Assembly: GCA_023250155.1 (NCBI GenBank)
Contig: JAHFBG010000007.1
Span: 62,001 to 126,000, forward strand
Direction of reading: 5' to 3'
Length of the DNA: 64,000 nucleotides
Source: Candidatus Melainabacteria bacterium
GTDB lineage: Bacteria; Cyanobacteriota; Vampirovibrionia; 2-02-FULL-35-15
The first letter of the stretch is position 1. The number at the start of each line of letters is the position of its first letter. The notes under the pieces were generated by a model, which searched no databases, had not been told where the DNA came from, and saw only the letters and a list, made by a program, of their open reading frames with translations. Below, in pieces: positions 18,065 to 24,614 of this stretch. The translations under genes were made by a program, and so were the position numbers.

Positions 18065-19138
18065 ATGAGTACAATACCAACAGTTTCTAGTTTTTCTACT
18101 AGCAATTTAAACATTCCTAAAGCAGGACCTGAGCATCATGAACATGATGGTGATTGTAATGAACCGACTTGTAGTTTAGAAGTACCACATAATCACACTT
18201 CAGAATATGGTTGTGTTAGTTGTATAAAAGATTATTTAAACAAATTTTTTCCTTTAGAAAAAACAATTAAAGATTTAAACATAAGCAATAACTCAAAACA
18301 ATTCTTATCAATGATTAGCAATTTAGTGCCAGCTATTGGTGTTTCAAATATAGCTAGTTCAATACACTTAGATTCACTTGTAGCTTCACCATTAGCTATC
18401 AGTGCTATGCACTTTACAAATAGAGGAAAAAATCAATTGCATAAGTTGCTTTTTACAGCACTTAGCTCAATAGGTTTAATTGCAGCACAAAAATTTCTTA
18501 GTCTGCCACGTATGTTAATTAGACCAGTTATGGCCTTAGCAGTGTTTTTCATTGAAAAAAACAATAAGAAAGAAGAGCATGTTCATACTGATGAGTGTGA
18601 CCATGACCATGATGAACATGTGCATGAACATACAAATGAATGTCATGATGAACATGTGCACGAGCATACTGATGAATGCAATCATGAGCATGTCCCAGGA
18701 ACCAAATCAGCAGATCAGCAGCACATCAGCACATCGGCACATCACTCACAATCTTCCCACCCACAAAGTGGGCGAGGCTCGCCTTCGGCGGCAAAAAATG
18801 ATTTAATCAATCTTGGAAAACTCCAAGTCCAAATAAACACAGTCCCTTGGGCAGTAAATCTACTTGTTAATAAGCTAAGAGAAAAAAATGATGCAAGTGA
18901 TAATGTCTTTTATAAAACATTAGGAAAAATTGGAATTTTTACAACTCATATTTTAGGTTTAAGCGGAGGATTTATAGTTAGTGGTAGTTTGATTAATAAA
19001 CTATTATTACACTTAGGAGTTATTTCTGATGCTGAATCTTTAGCGATGAGAGCAGAAGGCTCTGTATGTGCTTGTTGTGGAGCACCTGTATGTATATCAG
19101 AAGCAGCAAGTGAAGTAGGGGCATTGTCTATCACGTGA
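18065..19138 (+). CDS. His-rich membrane-associated protein (metal-binding candidate)
   Basis: Not a known family to me. The 357-aa protein has an N-terminal HEHDGDCNEPTC segment and a CVSC pair (about 50-55). Hydrophobic helices lie around 82-105, 115-160 and 165-180. A striking His/Asp/Glu/Cys stretch (about 178-212) is built from repeated HVHEHTDEC-type units. A second hydrophobic part (about 265-335) and a C-terminal CACCGAPVC cluster follow. The His/Cys repeats imply binding of Zn, Ni, Co or Cu. Residues about 217-244 are encoded by G+C-rich repeat-like sequence. It is followed 14 bp later by an outer-membrane transporter that also has a His-rich loop, and near HupE. Confidence 0.75.
   Translation: MSTIPTVSSFSTSNLNIPKAGPEHHEHDGDCNEPTCSLEVPHNHTSEYGCVSCIKDYLNKFFPLEKTIKDLNISNNSKQFLSMISNLVPAIGVSNIASSIHLDSLVASPLAISAMHFTNRGKNQLHKLLFTALSSIGLIAAQKFLSLPRMLIRPVMALAVFFIEKNNKKEEHVHTDECDHDHDEHVHEHTNECHDEHVHEHTDECNHEHVPGTKSADQQHISTSAHHSQSSHPQSGRGSPSAAKNDLINLGKLQVQINTVPWAVNLLVNKLREKNDASDNVFYKTLGKIGIFTTHILGLSGGFIVSGSLINKLLLHLGVISDAESLAMRAEGSVCACCGAPVCISEAASEVGALSIT
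18715..18797. repeat. G+C-rich repeat-derived insert in the His-rich gene
   Basis: A run of short AGCACATC repeats is followed by CCCAC-aaa-GTGGG and GGCGAG-GCT-CGCC inverted repeats, far richer in G+C than the flanks. It encodes the low-complexity linker SAHHSQSSHPQSGRGSPSAA. The boundaries are approximate. Confidence 0.5.
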
Positions 19139-19152
19139 TAATATAAAACCTT

Positions 19153-20259
19153 GTGATAAAAAAAGTTTTTTACCATTATATTCTTCTATCCTTTATTTTC
19201 AATTGTCTTCCAGTTTTTGCTCACCATAATCCTACATTTGGAGTAGCAGGAACATCAGGTCCTATTCTTACTAATCCAGCTTCTACTATTCCCAAAGGGC
19301 ATTGGGGGATTGGTCTAAGAAGCGAGTATGTTAATTTTAATGAATATTCTACAGATGCTCTAAAATACTTTGCTAAAAAAAGACAGTTTGTACATGGTAC
19401 AGAGTATTTTCTTTTGCCTGCTCTTGTAGCTGCATATGGAGTAACTGATGATTTTACATTTGGCTTTAGGCTGCCATACAGTATTCAAGGAAATATTAGA
19501 GATGGATTATTAATGGCTTCAAATGGAATTCCTTATATTGTGGATCGTGGAACATCTGATGGCTTGGGTGATTTGACCTTATTTGCTCAATATAGGTTTT
19601 TAAATTTAAAAGACAAGGAGTTAGAAGCTGCTTTACTATCTGGCATTACCGTTCCAGCAGGACTTGCTCATGTGAAAGATAAGACAGGAGCTCGATTTGG
19701 AGCTGATCATCAGCCGGGAAAAAGATCATTTGAGCCACTAGTAGGCTTATCAGTAACTAAAAGATTTGGGCATAGATTATCATTCGATGCTAATTATTTA
19801 TTTACAAAAGCCATAAAAGGTATACAAGATTTTTATGGTGGCGATTTGCATAATTACAATTTAGCTTTATCATATCAATTGTTACAACCGCATAATCATA
19901 ACCACTTATATAATCATTCACATGAACACTCACATCAGTATGGAAATTATAATGAGTATCAATATTCACATGATCACTCTCATAAGCATAGTTGGTATTC
20001 AATATTTGGTTTAGATACTATTCTTGAGCTAAATGGAGAGTGGAGACAAAAGCAAGTTTTTGGACGACTCCAACCATTTGGATTTACAGATGAGGATAGC
20101 GGTGGAAGTATATTATACTTATCACCTGGACTTAGATTATCAATTAGTGAAAAATGGTCTACTTATCTTTCATTTGGATTGCCACTAGTTTGTGATCCAA
20201 GTGGTGATGGGCAGAAGACAGACTTTAGAATGTTATTTGGGCTAAGCAAATCTTTTTAG
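19153..20259 (+). CDS. Outer-membrane transporter-like beta-barrel with His-rich loop
   Basis: The start is GTG (no in-frame ATG nearby), followed by a clear signal peptide ending at PVFAHHNPTF. The 368-aa mature protein has alternating strand patterns and the GPILTNPASTIPKGHWGIGLRSEY start seen in outer-membrane proteins encoded beside heavy-metal efflux genes. Residues about 240-285 form a His-rich loop (HNHNHLYNHSHEHSHQ and HSHDHSHKHS-like). It probably lets small solutes or metals cross the outer membrane. It follows the His-rich protein by 14 bp and shares its 3' end (4-bp overlap) with the convergent HupE gene. The family name is by analogy. Confidence 0.75.
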   Translation: MIKKVFYHYILLSFIFNCLPVFAHHNPTFGVAGTSGPILTNPASTIPKGHWGIGLRSEYVNFNEYSTDALKYFAKKRQFVHGTEYFLLPALVAAYGVTDDFTFGFRLPYSIQGNIRDGLLMASNGIPYIVDRGTSDGLGDLTLFAQYRFLNLKDKELEAALLSGITVPAGLAHVKDKTGARFGADHQPGKRSFEPLVGLSVTKRFGHRLSFDANYLFTKAIKGIQDFYGGDLHNYNLALSYQLLQPHNHNHLYNHSHEHSHQYGNYNEYQYSHDHSHKHSWYSIFGLDTILELNGEWRQKQVFGRLQPFGFTDEDSGGSILYLSPGLRLSISEKWSTYLSFGLPLVCDPSGDGQKTDFRMLFGLSKSF

Positions 20260-21440
20260 CTTATCGGAAAGAAGCTGAAATTAAAAGCTCTTTCAATAAA
20301 CCAAACTAATGCTATTACTGCAATTATTATTGAGCCTGTAAGCATTATTATTTGATATAGTCGACTTTCTTTAAGTTTATATGCAAATGGTATAAAGGCT
20401 CCTACTATTACCAATTGTCCTACTTCTACTCCCACATTAAAACTTAGCAATGCTATCAGAAGTGTGTCTTTAGGTAGACCTAGATCCATTAACACACTGG
20501 CAAAACCAAAACCATGAATTAATCCAAACACAAAAGCTATTAACCATCGTTTTTCTTTAAATACAGGATAAATATTGTTTAGTGCAGCTAAAATCACAGA
20601 TAATGCAATTATGGATTCTACAAACCTTGATGGTAATTGAATAATTTCAAGAGTGGCTAAACTAAGAGTAATGGAATGAGCAATTGTAAAAGCAGTAACT
20701 ATTTTAAAAATATTCCAGAATGCTGTTTTTAAACTAGTTACTGCTTTCCATGTATTTGACACTCTTATTAAAACACTAGGTAAAAGAAGTGCTAATAAAA
20801 ATAAAATATGATCAAATCCAGTCCATATATGCCAGATACCTTCTTTAAGAAAATCAATAGATTGACTCCATATATTTTGTGAATCAAGATTAAAATGCTG
20901 AGTTGAATTATTTGGGCTAAAAATTCTACTTATGGTTTTACCTTTATGTTTTATATTTAATAATCCTCTATGTTGAGGATCTAAATCAAAAAATAAATTG
21001 TATTCTAAGTCAAATTTCTTAGGAACTTTTTGTAATCCCTCACAATTAATTTTAAAGTGCAAGACTTCATATGTTCCATCGCTATGCTTATCTACTAAGT
21101 GTTCAATGGTTTCATTTTTACAGTATGCTCCATTAGTCTTCATCATGAATTGTGATAGGGCATAGTCGCTTATAGTGTTGTGATGAACTTTTAATTCACC
21201 CCATGTAATTTCCCCATCGTTATTATTATCTAGTCCTACTGCATAATCAAGATCACGAAGTGCTATATCCCACTGTGCATGGATTTCTTGTCCATCTCTC
21301 CATAATGTAAGATAGCTATCACTGGGTTTGTGAGCATAGGAAGAAAGAGGGAGAAATATAGAAAATAGAAAGGAGAAAAAAACAAGGTATTTAATAATAC
21401 TTGCTATGGATTTTGCTATTTTCTGTTCTTTTTGTCTCAT
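20256..21440 (-). CDS. HupE/UreJ-like metal transport protein with EF-hand loop
   Basis: I place the start at the ATG 21440, giving 394 aa, because it begins directly before a signal peptide (LVFFSFLFSIFLPLSSYAH). A longer frame upstream overlaps the next gene and has no such logic. An exported domain (about 37-225) contains DNNNDGEITWGEL, a canonical EF-hand loop (D71, N73, D75, G76, I78, E82). It is followed by a HupE/UreJ_2-type helical domain with HIWTGFDHILFL, HSITL and GLIHGFGFA. HupE/UreJ proteins are implicated in Ni or Co uptake. The His-rich genes next door support a metal role; the ion is unknown. Confidence 0.85.
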   Translation of the reverse strand: MRQKEQKIAKSIASIIKYLVFFSFLFSIFLPLSSYAHKPSDSYLTLWRDGQEIHAQWDIALRDLDYAVGLDNNNDGEITWGELKVHHNTISDYALSQFMMKTNGAYCKNETIEHLVDKHSDGTYEVLHFKINCEGLQKVPKKFDLEYNLFFDLDPQHRGLLNIKHKGKTISRIFSPNNSTQHFNLDSQNIWSQSIDFLKEGIWHIWTGFDHILFLLALLLPSVLIRVSNTWKAVTSLKTAFWNIFKIVTAFTIAHSITLSLATLEIIQLPSRFVESIIALSVILAALNNIYPVFKEKRWLIAFVFGLIHGFGFASVLMDLGLPKDTLLIALLSFNVGVEVGQLVIVGAFIPFAYKLKESRLYQIIMLTGSIIIAVIALVWFIERAFNFSFFPIS

Positions 21441-21482
21441 GTTCTTTAATATTGTATAGTAAATCAATAGTCCTTGACTATG

Positions 21483-21509
21483 CTGCAAGAATACCGTACA
21501 ATCTTGCAG
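21483..21509. promoter_or_regulatory. Inverted repeat immediately before the first AAA_14 ATPase
   Basis: CTGCAAGA (21483-21490) and its reverse complement TCTTGCAG (21502-21509) are separated by 11 bp and end one base before the ATG. The position suits an operator or translational hairpin. No family operator is known to me. Confidence 0.4.
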
Positions 21510-21510
21510 T

Positions 21511-22668
21511 ATGTTAAAGAGAGAGATTGTTTTACCAAAAACCAGTTCATTCTTTTTATTGGGGCCAAGGCAAGTTGGTAAAAGTACTCTTATTAAAGAA
21601 CAATTTACTAAACATATTTGGCTTGTTGATCTTCTTTTAAATGAGACATACTTTTCATATTCAAAAGATCCCTCTCTTTTTAGGCATGAAGCCACCAACA
21701 AAATAAAAAATGAAGGGATAAAAACAATTCTTGTTGATGAAGTTCAACGGTTACCGTTACTTCTTAATGAAGTACAGTACCTGATGCAAAATTTTAAATG
21801 CCAGTTTATTTTGACAGGTTCAAGTGCACGAAAGCTAAAACGTGGTGGAGTAAATTTACTTGGTGGCCGAGCCATACAAAAATTCTTATTCCCCTTTACT
21901 TATAAAGAAATAAAACATATATTTGACTTTGAAGATGTACTTTTATTTGGAACATTACCTCCACTTTTTGATAAAACGTTAAGAGAAAAAACAGATATTT
22001 TATATGCATATGTGAACTCTTATTTACGAGAAGAAATACAAAGCGAAGGGATAGTACGAAATCTTGGTGGGTTTTCAAGATTTTTAGATATGGCAGCTAA
22101 TCAATTTGGAGAACTTACAAATTATTCAGCTATAGCCAGAGAATGTCAGCTACCCGTACGCACAGTACAGTCATACTATGAAATATTGGAAGATACACTT
22201 ATTGGTTTTAAAGTAGAACCATGGAGAAAGAGTATTAGAAAAAGATTGAGTGCCCACTCAAAATTTTATTTTTTTGATTCGGGAATAGTAAATGCTATAA
22301 ATAAACGCTTGACATCATCTCTTGATGGACAACTCAAAGGACGACTATTTGAACAATGGATTATTCTTGAAACACACAGAATAATTAATTACGAGCAAAG
22401 TGAAGCAAATGTTTTTTACTGGAGAACAAATCATGGAGCAGAAGTTGATTTACTAATAGAAAAACATGGGCAATTAAAAGCTGCAATTGAAATTAAATTA
22501 AGCTCAAATATTGCTGGTTCCCACCTCTCTGGACTTAGGGCATTTAGAGAAGAATATCCGAATGTATCAGCGTATTTGGTATGCAATTCAAAAAATACTT
22601 ATGAGTTAGATAAAGTAAAAATTATAAACTGGAAAAATTACTTAACGCTTTTACCTGAGCTTATATAA
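21511..22668 (+). CDS. AAA_14 ATPase with C-terminal DUF4143 (first copy)
   Basis: A 385-aa protein of the archaeal-type AAA_14/DUF4143 family. Walker A is GPRQVGKST (18-26) and Walker B is ILVDEVQRLP (about 72-80). A sensor-like ILTGSSARKLKRG and the GLRREI-like YLREEI segment follow. The C-terminal domain has GAEVDLLIEK then AAIEIKLSS, an E-V-D ... E-I-K pattern resembling the PD-(D/E)XK nuclease fold. These genes are abundant, mobile and of unproven role. It shares the family but little sequence with the copy at 24615. It is divergent from HupE and followed by repeats and an antitoxin gene. Confidence 0.88.
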   Translation: MLKREIVLPKTSSFFLLGPRQVGKSTLIKEQFTKHIWLVDLLLNETYFSYSKDPSLFRHEATNKIKNEGIKTILVDEVQRLPLLLNEVQYLMQNFKCQFILTGSSARKLKRGGVNLLGGRAIQKFLFPFTYKEIKHIFDFEDVLLFGTLPPLFDKTLREKTDILYAYVNSYLREEIQSEGIVRNLGGFSRFLDMAANQFGELTNYSAIARECQLPVRTVQSYYEILEDTLIGFKVEPWRKSIRKRLSAHSKFYFFDSGIVNAINKRLTSSLDGQLKGRLFEQWIILETHRIINYEQSEANVFYWRTNHGAEVDLLIEKHGQLKAAIEIKLSSNIAGSHLSGLRAFREEYPNVSAYLVCNSKNTYELDKVKIINWKNYLTLLPELI

Positions 22669-22670
22669 AC

Positions 22671-22694
22671 TCAAATCCTATTTCAGGGACTATC
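22671..22694. repeat. Leader-repeat copy (TCCTATTTCAGGG...TATCCC), isolated
   Basis: Sequence matching CCTATTTCAGGGCTATCCC, with one extra base, also occurs upstream of both Cys-rich genes (23228 and 23868). Here no Cys-rich gene follows. The GGG...CCC core can form a short hairpin. Confidence 0.6.
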
Positions 22695-22728
22695 CCCATA
22701 AGTTATTAATAGCATTTTATCTTAATTT

Positions 22729-22753
22729 TGCTATATAGCATATATGATATAAT
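22729..22753 (+). promoter_or_regulatory. Probable autoregulated promoter of the toxin-antitoxin remnant
   Basis: The palindrome TGCTATATAGCA (22729-22740) sits just upstream of a TATAAT -10 (22748-22753), about 10 bp before the toxin-remnant start. Antitoxins of this kind usually repress their own promoter by binding such palindromes. Confidence 0.4.
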
Positions 22754-22762
22754 TCATATGTG

Positions 22763-22861
22763 TTGTGGAATATAGAAATATATCAAACAGAAGGAGGTAG
22801 GGCACTAGTAACAGAGTTCTTGAACTTGGAAGATTATATAAGGAGACAAAAATATGAGTAA
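22763..22861 (+). pseudogene. Internally deleted HigB/RelE-type toxin gene
   Basis: A 32-codon frame from a TTG begins WNIEIYQTEGGRALVTEFL, which resembles the N-terminus of HigB/Gp49-type toxins (E-x-Y/F ... G-R-x-P-V-x-E-F-L). It ends EDYIRRQKYE, which resembles their C-terminus (R-x-x-D-Y-x-R-R). About 70 middle residues found in intact toxins are missing without a frame break. Its stop overlaps the antitoxin start by 8 bp, the normal toxin-antitoxin coupling. A strong GGAGG-like site lies inside it. Probably inactive as a toxin; assignment rests on two short segments. Confidence 0.5.
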
Positions 22862-23171
22862 AAGAATTAAGACAAATTATGATCTTTGGAGAGAAGAAAA
22901 CATGAAAGATCCAGAATTTAGAAGGCTTTATAAGGAAGAAGAATCTAAATTTTCAGTTTCCCAAAAAATAAGAAGGCTTAGAGAAAAACTTGGTATGACA
23001 CAACAAGCTCTTGCAAAAAAAGTCAAAACCACCCAATCTGCAATAGCAAGAATAGAAAGTGCTGACTATGAAGGGCATTCTCTTTCAAAACTTGAAGAAA
23101 TTGCTAAGGCTCTTGGAGCAGCTTTAGTGATAGATTTTATTCCAGCAAGAAAAATTAAAAAGTCTGCCTGA
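22854..23171 (+). CDS. XRE-family HTH antitoxin (HigA-like), orphan
   Basis: A 105-aa DNA-binding protein. A charged N-terminus of about 35 residues precedes a helix-turn-helix (IRRLREKLGMTQQALAKKVK, then TTQSAIARIES) at about 40-75. A KLEEIAKALGAALVIDFIP tail is typical of antitoxins encoded after HigB toxins. ATAAGGAGAC provides the ribosome-binding site. The toxin upstream is reduced to a 32-codon remnant, so this antitoxin is probably an orphan that may still repress the shared promoter. Confident for HTH, moderate for the antitoxin role. Confidence 0.85.
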   Translation: MSKRIKTNYDLWREENMKDPEFRRLYKEEESKFSVSQKIRRLREKLGMTQQALAKKVKTTQSAIARIESADYEGHSLSKLEEIAKALGAALVIDFIPARKIKKSA

Positions 23172-23175
23172 CACA

Positions 23176-23215
23176 TGTCATTGCGAGCCGAATGAAATGA
23201 GGTGTGGCAATCCCA
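23176..23215. repeat. CATTGCGAG...GGCAATCCC dispersed repeat
   Basis: TGTCATTGCGAGCC ... GGCAATCCC has ends that pair (ATTGC/GCAAT), matching a repeat style common in many bacterial genomes. A half-copy, ATCATTGCGAGTC, occurs at about 26901. Confidence 0.5.
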
Positions 23216-23225
23216 AACGAATTCA

Positions 23226-23322
23226 TATCCTATTTCAGGGCTATCCCTAAAATCTGTTTGAAAAAAATGGAGGGGGGTAAAAAATATTTAGGTTTAACCC
23301 GGTAGGAAGTAGGAAGAAGAAA
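23226..23322 (+). promoter_or_regulatory. Duplicated leader of Cys-rich gene 1
   Basis: It shares with the region at 23868-23977 the ordered blocks TCCTATTTCAGGGCTATCCCTA, CGTTTG or TGTTTG, GGGGGTAAAAAAT(A/G)TTTAGGTTTA and TGGTAGGAA or CGGTAGGAA. Together these form a roughly 100-nt conserved leader ending at the Shine-Dalgarno. AGGG-CTAT-CCCT can form a hairpin. The conservation of non-coding sequence while the mature proteins diverge suggests a shared regulatory function or recent cassette duplication. Confidence 0.55.
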
Positions 23323-23691
23323 ATGAAAAAATTTATAGGTTTGCTTTTAGTACTGGCCATATTTACATTCCAAAGAACAAATTCATTGGCTCAAGCAGAA
23401 GGAACAAGTGTTGATAATTGTGAGCAGTTTATTAACCGATGCCAAGGGGATCCAGTTGAGTGTGAGGAGCGGTATAACGAATGCATGCAAAACCAAACTT
23501 GTGAAGGGCAGTATGACCTCTGTCTTAGCAATGGGGATGAGAATGCGTTTGTGTTATGTGATGAGTCGTATGAACAATGTTTAGAAGACACTAAACCTAT
23601 AGGCGGCGGTAGTGAGAGTGGTCCATGTACTAATGCTTTTTATGCTGGGCATCATCCAGAGCAGTGTGCTGGACTCAAAAATGAGCAATAG
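23323..23691 (+). CDS. Secreted Cys-rich protein with four CX6C repeats
   Basis: A 122-aa protein with a signal peptide (MKKFIGLLLVLAIFTF ... SLAQA) and ten cysteines. Four copies of C-[ED]-x-x-[YF]-x-x-C are visible: CEQFINRC, CEERYNEC, CEGQYDLC and CDESYEQC, spaced by 5-11 residues. A Gly/Ser linker and a C-terminal CTNAFYAGHHPEQC follow. Regular CX6C units suggest a disulfide ladder or metal site in the periplasm or outside. No family recognised. Its leader and signal peptide are closely matched by the gene at 23978, but the mature parts differ. Confidence 0.8.
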   Translation: MKKFIGLLLVLAIFTFQRTNSLAQAEGTSVDNCEQFINRCQGDPVECEERYNECMQNQTCEGQYDLCLSNGDENAFVLCDESYEQCLEDTKPIGGGSESGPCTNAFYAGHHPEQCAGLKNEQ

Positions 23692-23714
23692 CTTTTGCTA
23701 TTACTATAATTTCT

Positions 23715-23730
23715 TAACAAGCTCTTTCAA
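23715..23730. repeat. Short repeat after Cys-rich gene 1
   Basis: TAACAAGCTCTTTCAA lies 24 bp after the stop of Cys-rich gene 1. TAAACAAGCTCTTTCAA lies at 24465, about 38 bp after Cys-rich gene 2. It may mark the right end of the duplicated cassette, or a trace of the TPR gene end. Confidence 0.45.
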
Positions 23731-23754
23731 TCTATTACTACACCTTATTTAACT

Positions 23755-23780
23755 CATCCTGAAGCTTATAAGCTGGGATG
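23755..23780 (+). terminator. Hairpin, possible terminator of Cys-rich gene 1
   Basis: CATCC-TGA-AGCTTA pairs with TAAGCT-G-GGATG around a tight turn. The following sequence is only moderately T-rich (ATTAACTTTATCTTTT), so termination is uncertain. Confidence 0.35.
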
Positions 23781-23867
23781 ATTAACTTTATCTTTTGCTA
23801 GAAAATAAATACACCACATTTTGTCTTTTATTAAAAGATAAATATTTATAGCTCAATACTGACTTAA

Positions 23868-23977
23868 ATCCTATTTCAGGGCTATCCCTACAACCCGTTT
23901 GGAAAAAAAATGTGGGGGTAAAAAATGTTTAGGTTTAGCCTGGTAGGAAATAGTTAGGAAATAGTGAGGAAGAAAAA
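23868..23977 (+). promoter_or_regulatory. Duplicated leader of Cys-rich gene 2
   Basis: Second copy of the leader described at 23226, with the same order of blocks and a longer tail in which GGAAATAGT is tandemly repeated before the Shine-Dalgarno GAGGAAG. The two leaders are more alike than the mature coding regions they precede. Confidence 0.55.
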
Positions 23978-24427
23978 ATGAAGAAATTTTATGTGAGTTT
24001 ACTTTTAGTACTGGCCATATCATTTCAAGGAATGGTTTCACTAGCTGAAGTTGCTGAAATTGATGTTGCTGAGGTGGATGTTACAAGTGTAGACGTTACT
24101 AGTGAAGATGTTACTGTAGACGGTGATGACGCTCTTGGCGGCAGCAATCCTTGTAATATCATGTGTATCTCAGGAACTGTACCAGGAGAGATAACTTGTA
24201 TGCTAACAAATGGTTTTTTTATAACCGCAATGTGTACTAATTCTATGATTCCTCTTGCTTTTGGCACATATCTGAATGCTTGTGATAGTATGGGCGCAGA
24301 CGCCTCAATGTTTTGCAATGGTAGGTGTAATGAGTGTGGGTTTATGGCTCAGCAGTGTATGTGTATGCAATCATTTTTTACAGAAGAACTTGAACTTACT
24401 CCAGAAGAACAACCTACTAGTGAATAA
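23978..24427 (+). CDS. Secreted Cys-rich protein with DVTSVDVTSEDVT repeats
   Basis: A 149-aa protein. Signal peptide MKKFYVSLLLVLAISFQ ... SLA is followed by short tandem V-D-V-T-S type repeats (about 26-50). A hydrophobic Cys-rich domain holds ten cysteines: CNIMC, ITC, AMC, NAC, MFC, GRCNEC, QQCMC. The acidic tail is EELELTPEEQPTSE. Same leader type, signal peptide and cysteine number as the gene at 23323, but a different cysteine spacing. Probably a secreted, disulfide-rich or metal-binding protein; no family recognised. Confidence 0.8.
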   Translation: MKKFYVSLLLVLAISFQGMVSLAEVAEIDVAEVDVTSVDVTSEDVTVDGDDALGGSNPCNIMCISGTVPGEITCMLTNGFFITAMCTNSMIPLAFGTYLNACDSMGADASMFCNGRCNECGFMAQQCMCMQSFFTEELELTPEEQPTSE

Positions 24428-24463
24428 TGGCTGTATCGTAAACCTCTACAAGTAATGTCATTC

Positions 24464-24544
24464 CTAAACAAGCTCTTTCAACCTTACATCCTCTAACCCA
24501 TTCTTCTCTACAAACTCTAACACTGGTTGAAGAGCTTGTTTGTT
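24464..24544 (-). pseudogene. C-terminal remnant of a second copy of the TPR protein
   Basis: Read on the minus strand, 26 codons plus stop give NKQALQPVLEFVEKNG and LEDVRLKELV. The end of the TPR protein at 25731 reads DKQALKPVLEFIERNK then LEDKRLEEFVE. Similarity stops upstream at a TAA three codons before, so only the 3' end survives. It flanks the second AAA_14 ATPase on the side opposite the intact TPR gene. The outer parts of the segment also form an inverted repeat (24467-24483 with 24525-24540). Confidence 0.7.
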
Positions 24545-24598
24545 CTTTTAAAGGGATGTTACTAAATGCAATGCTAGTTGCATATAGTGCGACTAAAT

Positions 24599-24609
24599 GC
24601 TATTATAGC
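24599..24609. promoter_or_regulatory. Palindrome before the second AAA_14 ATPase
   Basis: GCTAT-T-ATAGC ends 5 bp before the ATG. The nearby direct repeat ACTAAATGC (24561 and 24592) completes a small repeat-rich promoter region. Similar palindromes precede the first ATPase and the antitoxin. Confidence 0.35.
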
Positions 24610-24614
24610 GGCAT

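Noticed and set aside
21441..21701. Upstream extension of the HupE-like frame
   Set aside because: It overlaps the divergent ATPase gene, adds no recognisable sequence, and the signal peptide begins right after the ATG at 21440.
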